Assembly: GCF_017591425.1 (NCBI RefSeq)
Contig: NW_024467121.1
Coordinates: forward strand, 16,070,707 to 16,134,706
Reading direction: 5' to 3'
DNA length: 64,000 nucleotides
Origin: Ochotona curzoniae
Lineage: Eukaryota; Chordata; Mammalia; Lagomorpha; Ochotonidae
Shown here: piece by piece, positions 35,035 through 46,770 of the stretch
Layout: every line of letters starts with the position of its first letter
Position numbering within the stretch: position 1 is the first letter of the stretch
Program-made: the position numbers and the translations under genes
The notes under the pieces: model-generated
Told to the model about the DNA's origin: nothing
What the model saw: the letters and a program-made list of their open reading frames with translations, nothing else
Database searches by the model: none

Positions 35035-35449
35035 ATAAAAAAAAATTGGTTTATGCATTTGTTTAAAAATAGAAAGGCCCGGATAGTCAAACTTTCAGAT
35101 TTAATTCATTATCAAATCTTAAAAAAAAAAAAAAAAAACCTGAAGAGTTCAGAGGAAAGCCACCCCTGAATTTGATCTTAAGTATGGATTGATTCATCCA
35201 AAGGAGGTGAAACAGAGTGTAATCCAGACATGCACTCATATCCACATGAAAAGGGTGAAAGAAATGTGGGACTCCCCATTTTAATGTCTAAACACCCTAT
35301 TCTTAATTTTCCCAAAGGTGGGATAAAACAGTGTCCACTCTTGCATTTAGTAGAACATCTATGAGAATCCTACAAATAATGCTTGTTGAATATCAAGCAT
35401 CTTCTACATTAGATTGATAGCCTTAAGTTGCATTAAGAGGTCTGTGTGA

Positions 35450-35767
35450 GGGCCTGGCGACATGGCCTAGCTGCTAAAGTTCTCGCCCTGAAAGCCCGGG
35501 ATCCCATATGAGCACTGGTTCTAATCCCAACAGCTTCACTTCCCATCCATCTCCCTGGTTGTGGCCTGGGAAAGCAGTCGAGGACGGTCCAAAGCCTTGG
35601 GACCCTGCACCCGTGTGGGAGACCTGGAGGAAGTTCCTGGCTCCTGGCTTCATATCAGCGCAGCACCGGCCATTGCAATCACTTGGGGAATGAATCATCG
35701 GGCGGAAGATCTTTCTTTCTGTATATCAGAGTTACCAATGAAAATAAATAAATCTTAAAAAAAAAAT
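35450..35767 (+). mobile_element. Full-length CSINE
   Basis: GGGCCTGGCGACATGGCCTAGCTGC head, GGTTCTAATCC B box intact, GGCCTGGGAAAGCAGTCGAGGACGG, CACCCGTGTGGGAGACCTGGAGGAAG, CACTTGGGGAATGAATCATCGGGCGGAAG, tail AAAATAAATAAATCTTAAAAAAAAA. Flanked by an imperfect 13-bp target-site duplication (35437-35449 and 35768-35780, two mismatches). Confidence 0.95.
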
Positions 35768-36130
35768 GAAGTCTGTATGAACATAAAATATAGAGCAATT
35801 GAAAATACAGGATTTATTCTTACTAACTTTTGTTATTTTCACCACTTTAATTTTTGTTAATATCTACCTATATAGTTCTGCGAATAAATTCAATGTAAGT
35901 CTTAAAAATAAATAGCTAGTTGTTAATTACAAATCACACTGTTTTAATGTTAGGATTGTTGATTTGACTCAAAGAGAGATTATGATTTCAGAGGAATGTA
36001 TAGATATCCAACCAGTTGGGTATTTAAAACTCACTTCAAAAAAATAGTTATGTGTGGGAAAAGCCACTGCAGGAGAAAATATCCATTTCCATTTTCAAGA
36101 CCTTTCGGTTTCAAGAAAATTCCCTGTAGA

Positions 36131-36151
36131 TACTCCAAAACTTTTGGAGTA
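36131..36151. repeat. Perfect 10-bp inverted repeat with one central base
   Basis: TACTCCAAAA, central C, TTTTGGAGTA. It is a perfect palindrome around one base. It could be the centre of a decayed palindromic DNA transposon, a dimeric protein site, or chance. Confidence 0.8.
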
Positions 36152-36384
36152 CCAATTTCTACTTTTTTCCACCTCAATATGGGAAAGGAGATGCAGTTGT
36201 TTTTTCCGTGTCTTCTAGAAATTAATTTTGCTGTCCTGGGCAAATCAATTCCTAGAGCTCTGGGATTTTCAACATTAAAATGAACAAGTAAACAAACAAA
36301 CAAAACCTAAGAAAATTCACTAAATATATAAAATTCTAATAATGGTCTTGAATTTAGTTCTCCTATTGGGAGCTAGTTTCAATG

Positions 36385-36408
36385 CCATTTCCATAACAAT
36401 GGAAATGG
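36385..36408. repeat. Perfect 10-bp inverted repeat with 4-base loop
   Basis: CCATTTCCAT, loop AACA, ATGGAAATGG. A perfect hairpin 230 bp from another palindrome. Confidence 0.8.
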
Positions 36409-39391
36409 TTGCTATTTTAATACCATTTTACTTTACCTTTGCCTATTTTCAAAATTGAAAGTATCTAAACATCAATGCTTGTTAATACATTGTGTTTCTT
36501 TCTGTTTTTCTCTATCATGTTCTCAGACTTTTTCAGAAATAATAAAAAATTTGTTGTTCAAATTATTGTGAATTAAGTGGAGCACCTTACACTTGATACT
36601 TAATTCAACCTTTTCATTCATGTCATTCATCAATATAATGAATCATTTGACCTTAGTTTCTAATCAAATTGCACTTTAAGTAGAGAAATTGTATTATTCC
36701 TGAAAAAAGAGGAATCGGATGCAGTATTTTAAGGCCAAATATCATGAATAAATTCTGACCCTTTTATACATATAGAAACTTTTTTGATAAATAGTGATTT
36801 TCAGAAACTCATATCCACAAAACTATTTTCAAATTATAGAGTGTAAAGACCACTGGCCCAGGAGGAAGTAGAAATGGCTTTAGTTCTGTCCTTGTCAGGG
36901 CACTTTTAAACCTCCTTTTAAAAGTTTTGAAATATAGTATCTTCAGTGACTTCCCTAGTCATAATCTGTGATAATGATTAATATATACATTTATCAAAAG
37001 TCATAGTTATTTTATTGAATAGCAGTATACTTCCTAAACACTATCTTTCTTTTCTTATTCTGTGGGCTCTTTATTGTTCTAAGATCTTTTTTTTTATTAT
37101 TTAACTGAAAATTTTAAACTTCATTATCACTTGTATCTGAAAATTCTGGGTTTCCGTGTAATATCCTTTTCTGTTTTCAAGCTGAAACAGAGTAATTGCA
37201 TAGGATGGCATTTGGGGGATAAAGAAAAGACTTGCATCATTTAAATAGTAGTAATTTTAAAACCAAATCCACACTTTAGAATACATCGATTATATTTCAC
37301 AGGCATATATATGATACATAACCTATTGCGGTATGGAGGTATAAAGTTAGAAACATAACTTAGTAGTTTATTTAGTGAATGTTTTGAAATGTTTCTTTAT
37401 GGTTTACTGAGAATATCCATGGGATAGAGGAACTTGTTGATTTATGAAGCAAACATAACTGCAATTTTTCACCAAAGAGGCAAATGTGAAGAAACAGACA
37501 TGCTTTCTCACTATTGGCTACTCCAAGTTACACACTTTTAAAACAACATTGCTTAATGTCAAAACAAAAATTCGTATTAGACAAACCAAAAATTCATATT
37601 GCCATGTGTTTAGCTATAGTCCAGGGAGCATTTTAATTGGGAACTCGGGGTGTCACTTGCATGATCTCCCTTTTTTTCCCCAGTATTCAGAAGAAAGCAG
37701 AGCAAGAGAAAAAAAAAAAAAAAAAGGTAAGGCCAAGAAAAACTGGGGTGACTACTTTTAAATTTCGGCAAAAAATGCAGAAAATGCACCCAGGAAACTA
37801 TAAAATACAGTTCAGCCTGTATCTGCTTTGATAGGTTCTGAATATAAAACAGGAATGCTAGCCCTCCCCCCGCAAAAAAAGGGGGTTGGAGAGGCATGGG
37901 CAAAGTGCATACTGCAAACCAAGCAGGCTGGCGCCACATTAATGGGTCCCTTGCAGGGACAACCTGTACTGCCACTCTCCATGGCAAGCTTGTGAATCAT
38001 ACTCAGAACTTGTTTCACTCCACTGAAACCTTCAAGGAGTGTTTGTTAAGGAAGGGGGAGGGAGGGAAAGCCTCGGTGCGGCTGGGTGGCAGTCACGCAC
38101 ATCTTACCTCTCACCCGGCAGTGACCTTCATATGTTTTCATGTTTATCTAAAAAAGATAAAAGGTATGATTGCTCAGGAATGAAAACATGGGTACCGTTC
38201 AAACAGAGGAAAGCAGAAACAGCAGTTTAAGCCTATGAAGGAAATGTAAACCAGCCCTGAGAAGCGTTTGACATTGCCTCTCTCTCTCTCTGGAGGTCAT
38301 GGCTGTGGTCTATTGAAACAAATAGGAGCGACCCAGCAGAAGGTTTTGATAATAGGGACCAAAGCTTTCCTAGGTGCATGTCTTACTGTCAGAATTTGTA
38401 AGATCCCAAAACGAACAACACTATTCTACCCAGGACAAATGGCTTCAAATTTTCTAAACTCAAAAGAATTATTAGATTCAGGCAGCAAACTCGAGAAAAC
38501 ACATAGATTTGATTAGGTTAAATATATGTAAGGTTTTATGAGCCTGCAAAAGGGATTATGCCGGGCTCCAGAAAAGAAATGTAATGAAGGGAAAACTCGG
38601 AGACTTTTTTTATGGAAAGTTTAAGAGATGGGAAGGCAAGGACACAAACCTTTTACCTGACAGAAATGAAAGAGGAAAGGCTCTTTGAACCGAGATACTG
38701 TGCTTGTCTTTTAAGGTCTGAGGTTAAATACTTGCAGTGTTCAATTGAAGCAAACTCTGACCTGAACTTTTTGTTGTTGTTGCTGCTGTTAAAAAAAAAA
38801 AAAAAGAAAAATTCAATTGAAGTTGTTGAGACAAAGCTTATGAGACTGCTTCATTATCATGGGAATGTGTTGTGACTTATGCCGGGTTCCGTCAATCACT
38901 GGTTTTCCATTGATGAACAACAAGAAAAGAGTAGTTAAATAAAAAGATCAATTTTCCATTTGACACAATGTAAAGCATTACTTTCTTTTGGGATGCAGTA
39001 CCTTTTCCCAGTGTCGGTTCTTTTCCCATCATGCCCTTGACCTTGGAGGTCAGCTGTCATTGGAAGATGAAGCTCTGAATAAACAGAGAAGACCCTGTGG
39101 TGTCTCTTATCTCTGCATTTTGCCTCAAATCTCCGGGCGGAGCTTTAAATTATTCATCCAGTAGTGCTCTCTCGGAGTTACACATCTCCATCATCCACCC
39201 CCCTTCCACCTCCCCGTTTGTGAGTGAAGGCGGTATCCTTGGGAACCTTATCAGAGATCGCAGATTCAGGCTCCAGAAATGAAATAAAAGAGGAAATTGG
39301 CTGTATTAGCATAAGAGGAGTCAGCCTGGAGTTGAATACACACATCACCCGGGAGCACACTGGCTTCCCTTATCAGCAGCGTTTGATCACT

Positions 39392-39395
<4 letters not shown>

Positions 39396-39452
<57 letters not shown>
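39396..39452. repeat. (TA)20(CA)9 compound microsatellite
   Basis: About 40 bases of uninterrupted TA followed by about 17 of AC/CA. The overlapping frames at 39224-39558 are produced by this repeat. Confidence 0.95.
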
Positions 39453-39647
39453 GTTCTTTAATTCCATCCAGCCCACTCCTTTGTTCCAACTCATACGAGG
39501 GAACATATGAAATAAGGGCAGATGGCATAAAGTCCTGAATAGTTTTCAACACTTCCAACTTCTCCTAGGCTCAAGGAAAACAGCATAAATAAAATGTTCA
39601 TTTGAAGATAGCTTTTATAACCTAACCCAATCTCCTACCCCCAGGAA

Positions 39648-39722
39648 AAGAGTTGTTATTGCCATTTCATGGGGGAGAAAACTAAATAGTTAAGGTTTGA
39701 TTTGATGAATGTTGCAGCAAGA
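39648..39722 (-). mobile_element. Possible MIR fragment, minus strand
   Basis: GTTATTGCCATTTCATGGGGGAGAAAACTAAATAG resembles the reverse MIR segment TTATCCCCATTTTACAGATGAGGAAACTGAGG. Short and diverged. Confidence 0.4.
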
Positions 39723-40410
39723 GCTGCACTACCGTTCAGGGACCTTATCCAACATATATGTTAAATATCGTTTGTGTTTTCCAGTTTGGGTTGAAGACTT
39801 GTTAGCGAACTGCGATTTTTTTCTCCTGGAAGTGTATTTTCTCCATGTTTATATTTTAAAATTATTCTTTAAGTCAAGGCTGTTAGAATATATTCCAATT
39901 AACAATTTTGTGACAGTTTATTTTATCCATGAAAAACAATGTCTAGAAATTACCAGTTTCAAAGATACATTTCATTAAGTTGCTCTGTACGTATGAGCAA
40001 CTAAAAAAATGCTGTTTTGTAATTTAATTTTTCTAAGTTTTCCTTAAAATGCAAGAGGATCAATAAATATGTGCCAATACTATTTTATGTGAAGTTCAAT
40101 ATTTTCTCCTGAAACGCTTTGAATATCGGCTCTAATTAGCTTCAAAGGCAAAATTGTGTCCAAACTTAAATAAGACACTAATAAGTTAACCAAAGTTTAC
40201 AGTTCACATTCTCACTAGTATTTTTTTGCTGCTGAAGATTAGTTGATGACATAGCCTAGATCTGAAGTTGCATGATTAGTATTTATGACGCTTTTCGAAG
40301 ATTGCAGTTTTGCCCTTCTGAGTCACATAATCCGTGCAGTGTTTCTGGTGACTGGGGAACAGATGGGCACTGACGATTTGACAGCTTCTGATTCACTCGA
40401 GATGCTTATT

Positions 40411-40578
40411 TCATTGAATCCGCACAACAATTTAGTAAACATAATTATTCTTCTGCATACCTATGTTCAGTTTCAACAGAAAAGGCTAGATTTTAGATGG
40501 TCTAGGTAATAGCATGCACAAGGCTATTTCAATGATAGATAGAGCCCAGCTCGAATCAGTTCTTCTTCCACTCAGATG
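40411..40578 (-). mobile_element. MIR, minus strand
   Basis: TCATTGAATCCGCACAACAA matches the reverse MIR segment TCATTTAATCCTCACAACAA. It is followed by ATTCTTCTGCATACCTATG, CAACAGAAAAGGCTAG, CATGCACAAGGCTATTTCAATG and AGAGCCCAGCTCGAATCAG, which match AAACTGAGG, TTGCCCAAGGTCACACAG and AGAGCCGGGATTCGAACC in order. A fairly complete but old copy. Confidence 0.65.
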
Positions 40579-41742
40579 TGTTTCAAAATTTCAGCTACTC
40601 CTCCAAGACAAATTATCAGAAGAGCAGTAGCCTTCATTTCTAAATTGTGTGTACACACTAGTGTGGGATCTGATGAAAAGCCAGAAAGCTAGCAGCAGAA
40701 TTTGGTAGAACAAGGTGATGTTCATATATCTTGTCACGTAATACATGCTGTCCCATGCTGCCACCTGGCCCTGCTCTTCATAATGAGTGAGGTGTTTCTG
40801 GGTTTTTTTTGTTTTGTTTTTGTTTTTTCACTCTTTATTGTGTTTGTGGCCTGGGAAAGTAGATTGGGATGGGAACCTTAGAATGAGTCAAAATGGAAAA
40901 ATATGCCTTATCTCTATCTTGAAGAAGGAAAGGTTTCAGAACTGATTAATTTAAATGTTTCTCATGAACCAGAAACTGGGTTTGATTATTTAAATCTAGC
41001 TAGTGACAATAAATAAGGTGTGTTCAACTCAGTCAACATTCCCTTTGCCACTTTCCGTTATCGATTTAATTACACAATTAGAGGTAATATAAATGCTACT
41101 TTTTGTGATACCAACACTATAACAAGCTAAAAATTGAGCTTAAGTACCTTATTGAACCTATGTTTACCTGGTTAGGGCACTCAAAGCTCTGAGTAGGATA
41201 TATATGCAGCAATGGTCTTGACAAGTACAAATAAGAAATAGGGAAACAGATTATGAAAATGTTATTTTGTTAAATCACTACTGCTTAAGCATACTTACTT
41301 GATTTTACTTCCTGATATTCTTTCAAAAAGTTGCAATTCTACAGTAGCTTTCAGAAAAAAACCCTCAGTAATGAAATATGTTAAACCAAAGTGCTGTAAC
41401 TTCTCTAGAAGCCAATAGAGGTATTTCAGTCAAAACATAAAATTACTTTCAGTACAAAATATTGCTGGGTTCCATTACAAAAGTCAAGGATGAGATCGAA
41501 ACTACAGGGAACATTAAAAATATCTTTTCAAATCAAAGTGCCATGAATCATTTAAAAATATTGAATGACTGTGTTAATAGAAATGAATAAAAACTTAGTG
41601 GGTTTTCTTCCAGGAAGTAATATGAACTATTGTACATATTGTGTCAGGAAATATTGGGCACTTTTCAGTACACATTGAGTAACATTTTTTCATAGTTAAC
41701 CTGTGTTAGCAATAGTACTTTTAAAGCCATGATTATTTATTA

Positions 41743-42035
41743 CATTTTTTTTTTACTTGAAAAACACACTGACACAGAGAGAGTGAGACAGAGAGAACGC
41801 ATTTACTGATTCACTTCCCAAGTGCCAGAGCTGGACCAATCCAAAGCCATGAGCTGGAAATTCCATCTGGGCATCCTGTGTGTCTGGCAGATCCTGAAGA
41901 ACTTAAGCCATCATTTGCTGCTTTCCACGTGTTTTGGGAGGAAGCTGGATCAGAAAATGTTGGGACTCTAGCCCAAACACTCTGAAATGGATGCTGGGTG
42001 GTCCAAAATTTGCTTAAGCTGTTGCGTGACCCTCT
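41743..42035 (-). mobile_element. Divergent CSINE, minus strand
   Basis: Poly(T) then ACTTGAAAAACACACTGACACAGAGAGAGTGAG, TTACTGATTCACTTCCCAAGTG, CCAATCCAAAGCCATGAGCTGG, CCATCTGGGCATCCTG, GGGAGGAAGCTGGATCAG and GCTTAAGCTGTTGCG follow the reverse C-element. Heavily diverged; likely an early lagomorph subfamily. Confidence 0.65.
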
Positions 42036-42761
42036 ATCTCAAGTTAACATTTAAGCAGGTAGTTTATCTCATAGATGAATGAAACAATTGTGAACATAGT
42101 GAAAACCATCTCAACACTTCACTTACGGGGATGAGTTCTGTTTTATTGATTATTGATGGTCTAGGCTTCAAGAGAAATCTTCTGGTCCTTGGTATTGTGA
42201 TAGTTTAGGTATGAACTGGAAAAATATCAGTGAAGCTAGGGTTATCTGAGATATAATAGCTCAGAGAAAGACCATTGCTAAGGTATGAACAAAAGCAAAC
42301 ATTGGATGTCTTTCAGACACACTTAAGTAAGAATTAAATGTATGCTGCCTTATCATCACTCCAAACTCAAAAGATACAGAAAAAAATGTGAAAAAAATGT
42401 ATAGCCTCTTATTTAACTGTGCTGTCTGACAAAATGGGACAAGCACAGGAGACTGCACTTTCGCAACCCTCGAAATAGGAAGTGCTTTTAGGGAAATATG
42501 TGTCATATTAGATTTTATTTGTAGATTAAAATAAAAACTTGATATTTATACTGGTTAAAGCTTCTAGAAACAAACTTTTATCACTATTATAATAGTCATT
42601 ATTATCAGAAGAAAGCATCTATGCTTATATCTCTACATATATACCCAATGAGGTATAAACTTGCACACAATTTGAAAAATTTGAATGTATTCGTAGACCC
42701 ATGAAGTCAGTACTAAAACCCCGGTGTATGTCTATGTGAGATTAAAAACTTGGTAAGAAAT
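42036..42761. other. No recognised feature
   Basis: AT-rich spacer between two old CSINEs. The 81-codon minus frame 42261-42506 has no family resemblance. Confidence 0.6.
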
Positions 42762-43028
42762 ATGCCTTATTTATTTTTAAGTAGAAGAATGGAGGGATAT
42801 GCACACACATGCAAACACACAAACAGAAGGACAGACAGAATTAACCATGTCCTGGTTTACTTCTGAAGCCCCCACAACAGCTGAACTCGGGGCAGGCCAA
42901 AACTGGAAGTCAGGAACTCAGTCTGGGTCTCCCACTTGGAAGATAGGAACCCTGAGACATTATCTGTTGTCATCCAATGTGTGCATTAGAAGAAAGTTTG
43001 AACCTAGAGTGGAATGAAGACTTAAAAC
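42762..43028 (-). mobile_element. Divergent CSINE, minus strand
   Basis: TTATTTATTTTTAAGTAGAAGAATGG, a CA-rich segment, TCTGAAGCCCCCACAACAGCTGAACTCGGGGCAGGCC, CTGGAAGTCAGGAACTCAG, TCTGGGTCTCCCACTTGG and TTTGAACCTAGAGTGGAATG follow the reverse C-element order. Old copy. Confidence 0.65.
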
Positions 43029-45318
43029 CAGCCACGGGCTAAGTTGTTGGGACACCACCATCTTAACTGTGGCCTGAAGTCCACCTCTTAACAGACATTT
43101 AAGTATGCAATAGGGTACTGTTAATTTTAGGCACTATGATTTGAGGGCATTCTCTGGAATTTCACAAAATTGAATCTTTACACCTATTGAAATCTATGCA
43201 TTTACATTAGTTTTATTTCAAATGGGAAATCCTTCCCCTCTCCAACTCAGAGGACAGGGACAGCCTTCTTTCTAGTATTTTTTACATGGATTATCTGATC
43301 CATCCTGAATCAGATGAAGCTGCTTCCATTTACTTTATGGCATAAATGTATTACACAGATTCGGAATTAAATATGAAATCTTATTGCCTTGCGATCTTTT
43401 CTGAGTCAAACTCATAAACTCATGTTGACGTGTAGTTTGAAGCATAAACACTGTAGGAAAGTCATCCAAAAGTTTTCCTAACAATGACACTACCACACGG
43501 GGCGATCAAACACTGCATTTCACTTAAGGTGGGTGTGGCAGAAATAGAGAGAGAACAAGATTTGGGTTGACATTTCCTTTCATTATCATCTGACTAACAG
43601 TTTAATGTCTGATTTACAGCAAAATATTGCCAAAAGCTGTTTATTTGTGGTTCACTTCCTTCTCTCTGTCCCCAATAACCTAACTGTTGGGATCCTGGTA
43701 ATATCAAGCCAGAGTCGATGCTCACAGATAACATCTAGAATATGGGATAGTGCTAAGGAAGCGGCTGCAAACAATAAGCCAGCTTCGCCGAGTGGTTCCT
43801 GGGATCAGGGACTTAGTGGGAGTGTGGCAGCTTCAGGAATGCATCACACAAAATCCCTGTTCTGTTGGGTCATTCAATTTGACTGAAAGACACAGAAGTT
43901 CTCACCAAAAAAGCCACTTGCATACTAGATTCTGTGGGACATATGATACTTGCTTTTGGCAGTTAGAAGAGGAAAATCAATGAGTATTGGCCATCAAAGA
44001 AAGATGTCACCCACACATGAATTTGTAGACTGAAGGGGGCAGAGCAAGTGGTCATCATAGATGATATATTTCCCTATTTTTACTGGGGAAGTTAAAATTC
44101 ACCACTTCTCTCAAGGCATCAGACTTTATGGTGTGAAAGTAGCTATGCTACTTTTTTATGCTATCTTTTTGCATGATTTAGCAACTGGCAAATCCCAGAC
44201 AAAGCTTCAATGGTGGGTGTTTGTGTGTGTTTGTGTGTGTGTACAAACGCTCACACATAACTGTTTTCTCACTCACATACTGCCTGCATGAATCAAAGGT
44301 GGCATCATAAAGGCCCTGAAATTTGCATGATATGTGAGAGGCTCCCATGAGTTGGCAGGGCCAGTGGCAGCTTAAACAAAACTAGCAGCTGTTCTAATTC
44401 CCAGATCTCTGGCTCCTGTATCCCAGCAGCCCTCCTTCCTGTTTCCCCAGTGCCAATGAGGTCATTGTGCTGCCTCCTTTTAAAGAAGCAGAATCCAAAC
44501 AGTTCTCAAACAAAAGCTTGCATTTCCCATGTGACTCTTGAAGATATGACCGTTCTGATAGGAGTTCTTTCAGAAGACTGAGTATATAGTCTTACATATA
44601 CTCATTATCTATTTATGTGTGCCAATATTAGAGGATATTAAATTTACACTATGGAGCAAATAAAATTTCTGAGATATGATAATTTGCACTATTCCCTTGT
44701 TACAGAGGGTTCTCAGAGTGAGGTGTATCAAGGTGGTGTAAAATGCTCTATTATTAAAATTATTTCATGATTCTTTTGTTTTTTTGAAAACAATGTTTTA
44801 AAAAATGGTTTTTTTTTAAATACTGATCAACTGGTGCTTTAGAATGGTGATTTTGAAGGGGAGTAATGTGCTGAAGGCCTGGGTTATCTCAACTCACCAG
44901 CCAGTGAGAGCTTCCAGGCCAGGAACTGCGTGCAGGAACCCAGGAGAGCCCAAGCTCTCCTCCTGAAGTTTGATGAGATGGAATTAGAGAACATGGGAGG
45001 AAAGGTAACCTGGATTTGCCAGAAACAATGACGAACACAGCTATGGACGAAATAATTTGAGATACTGAGGGGATCTCCTTTAAGATCTCATGTGATGCGT
45101 ACTTACCAGTGCTTGCATGGGTGTGTCTAAACCAACCTAAACAGGAAAAAAAAGAGATTTTTTTTTACCATATTGTGTGAAAAATTGTGCAATTCAAATA
45201 ACTAGAATACCCATTAAGTCTTATTATAGCAAAGCTGAAACACTCAGAACTATCAGAAGAATTTCCCTTTTATACCTAAAGGAAGTTAAAACACACCCTC
45301 AAAAATTAAAAAAAAAAA
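43029..45318. other. No recognised gene; TG microsatellite
   Basis: AT-rich with chance frames (43605-43886, 43750-43983, 44061-44291). A TG-rich microsatellite lies at 44215-44243. Weak CSINE-like words near 43,030-43,065 and 44,355-44,400 were not strong enough to call. Confidence 0.5.
44215..44243. repeat. (TG)n microsatellite
   Basis: TG alternation with TTTG interruptions, about 28 bp. Confidence 0.85.
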
Positions 45319-45326
45319 AAAATCCA

Positions 45327-45666
45327 GGGCCCGGTGCAATAGCATAATGGTTAAGGTCTTCGCCTTGAACATGCTGGGATCCCATATGGGTACTGGTTCT
45401 AATCCTGGCAGCTCCACCTCCCATCCAGCTTCCTGCTTGTGGCCTGGGAAAGCAGTCGAGGACGGTCCAAAGCCTTGGGACCCTGCACCAGCATGGAAGA
45501 CCAGGAAAGAAGTTCCTGGCTCCTGATTACGGATCGATGCATCACCAGCTGTTGTGGCCATTTGGGGAGTGAATTATCCGATGGAAGATCTTCCTCTCTG
45601 TCTCTCCTCCTCTCTATACATCTGCCTTCCCAATGAAAATAAATAAATCTTAAAAAAATTTTTTTT
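45327..45666 (+). mobile_element. Full-length CSINE
   Basis: GGGCCCGGTGCAATAGCATAATGG head, B box GGTTCTAATCC intact, GGCCTGGGAAAGCAGTCGAGGACGG, CACCAGCATGGAAGACCAGG, GCATCACCAGCTGTTGTGGCC and ATCCGATGGAAGATCTTCC, tail AATAAATAAATCTTAAAAAAA. A short duplication AAATCCA lies at both ends (45320-45326 and 45667-45673). The GCATAATGGTTAAGG head and the GCATCACCAGCTG segment mark a different subfamily from the 'CTAGCGGCTAAAG' copies. Confidence 0.95.
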
Positions 45667-45673
45667 AAATCCA

Positions 45674-45964
45674 TGTGATTTATCCATTTCCATGAGCAAA
45701 ACAAAAGAATTTCATTAGAATATGCCTTTCCTCACAAGCAATAAAATCTACAATTTCTGATGGAGGGAATGCAATCAGCTGTCATACAAAAAATTCTACA
45801 TGACACCAATCATAGTTACCAAGGAAATCAAAACAATGACTATATTCCATGTAAAAGAAAAAAGATGAATCATGTTTAAATAGAGATGCAGAAGTTATGT
45901 AAAAGTTCTAACCAAGCTTTTGGAGATGAGCTCTACAGGATTCAAAAAACATGGGAAGGTGTGA
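45674..45964. other. AT-rich spacer
   Basis: No recognised feature. Confidence 0.6.
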
Positions 45965-46205
45965 CATGCAAAATAATGGTACCACTAAGATGTGCACATC
46001 CTAATTTGGATAATGAGTTCCTTATCTTAGACAACACAACGTCTTACAAATATGATCAGAACAAAAACTCTTACCTGGGAGGATTATGCTGTATTATTTA
46101 GGTGGGTCCGATAAAATCAAATATTTTCTTATAAGGGCAAGAGAAAAAGAAGAGCAGAAGAGAATTCAAACAAAAGATATAAGAAGCCAGGTTACAGTTT
46201 TCTAT
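45965..46205 (+). mobile_element. MaLR-like (MLT1 type) LTR fragment
   Basis: GCAAAATAATGGTACCACTAAGATGTGCACATCCTAAT resembles the start of MLT1-type LTRs (AATAATGGCCCCC...AAAGATGTCCACGTCCTAAT). GGAGGATTATGCTGTATTATTTAGGTGGGTCCGATAAAATC and CTTATAAGGGCAAGAGAAAAAGAAG match the later GGATTATC...GGGTGGGCCC...CCTTATAAGAGGG part. Old and diverged. A 71-codon frame (45886-46101) overlapping it is incidental. Confidence 0.6.
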
Positions 46206-46249
46206 GTCAATGTCTTAAGAAAAATGCAGGGAATTACAAGTCAAAATTG

Positions 46250-46770
46250 CAGATGAGCTTTAAAAGATGAGTCTGACCATGAAGTGCAAGTGTCAAAGCT
46301 GAGCCTCTCAGAGAACAGCATAACTACGTGCACATGGAGGATATGACAGTCCATCGGAACCTGCAGAGGACACCTGGTACTACAACAGAGGACAGAACAA
46401 ATCAATGAACTACACCAGCCATGTGTTGGCAGTGAATGCCTGGGCAAATGGAGACCCCAAGGTGAGCTATGTCAGTCAGTCGGTTCTGGAGAGATTCTAT
46501 CGTGCTTCGAATGTCAAGATTGACAGCAATTAAGAACTGCTGAACTATCAAAACCACTTTAGCAGGACCCTCAGAGCATGCCCCATATCAGGGACCTGGG
46601 ATGGGTGGGAGGCTGGATGGAGCTTCTCCCTTTATCATCTCCCTTATCCCAGATTCAGAAAATAACAATGTGGAAAGAATGGTCTTACCCACTTTCCTGT
46701 AGCCCTTGGCCTTTTGTGCCCTAATCAACTATGCAAAGATTATCAAATACAATAATTTTAAAAAAGATGA
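46250..46770 (+). pseudogene. Possible processed pseudogene, parent not identified
   Basis: The stretch is less AT-rich than its surroundings. In one frame it is open from 46324 to 46530 (69 codons, ending in TAA at 46531), with a polar, non-repetitive translation containing NAWANGDPKVSYVSQS and ending in NVKIDSN. A stop at 46321 lies directly upstream. A 230-bp UTR-like segment follows and ends in an A-rich run near 46760. This combination is what a decayed retrocopy would look like. I do not recognise the parent protein, and no clear target-site duplication was found, so it may be a chance frame. Confidence 0.3.

Larger units (their letters stand above)
35781..41740. other. Six-kilobase CSINE-free block, candidate regulatory sequence
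   Basis: No young SINE, L1 or LTR is recognised over about 6 kb, while the flanks hold copies every kilobase or so. Inside are two perfect short palindromes (36131-36151, 36385-36408), MIR remnants at 39650 and 40411, a TA/CA microsatellite, and a less AT-rich stretch at 38,870-39,380 with scattered CpGs and an uneven, non-repeat texture. No coding frame is convincing. Opposing 95- and 90-codon frames at 35996-36303 are mirror images in stop-poor sequence. Confidence 0.45.

Noticed and set aside
35996..36303. Opposing open frames of 95 and 90 codons
   Set aside because: Mirror-image frames on both strands indicate stop-poor sequence rather than a gene; no family resemblance.
37610..37987. 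125-codon minus-strand frame
   Set aside because: It includes a poly(F) run from an A-tract, no domain is visible, and opposing frames cover the same stop-poor region.
39224..39558. Frames of 104 and 61 codons across the TA/CA array
   Set aside because: They are created by the microsatellite (YIYIYI and THTHTH runs).
43028..43090. CSINE-like words (ACGGGCTAAGTTGTTGGGACACC)
   Set aside because: Too short and diverged, and no following body; cannot be separated from chance.
44355..44470. GGGCCAGTGGCAGC and following GCTGTTCTAATTCCCAG
   Set aside because: Resembles a CSINE head with a B-box-like word, but the spacing is wrong and the body is missing.
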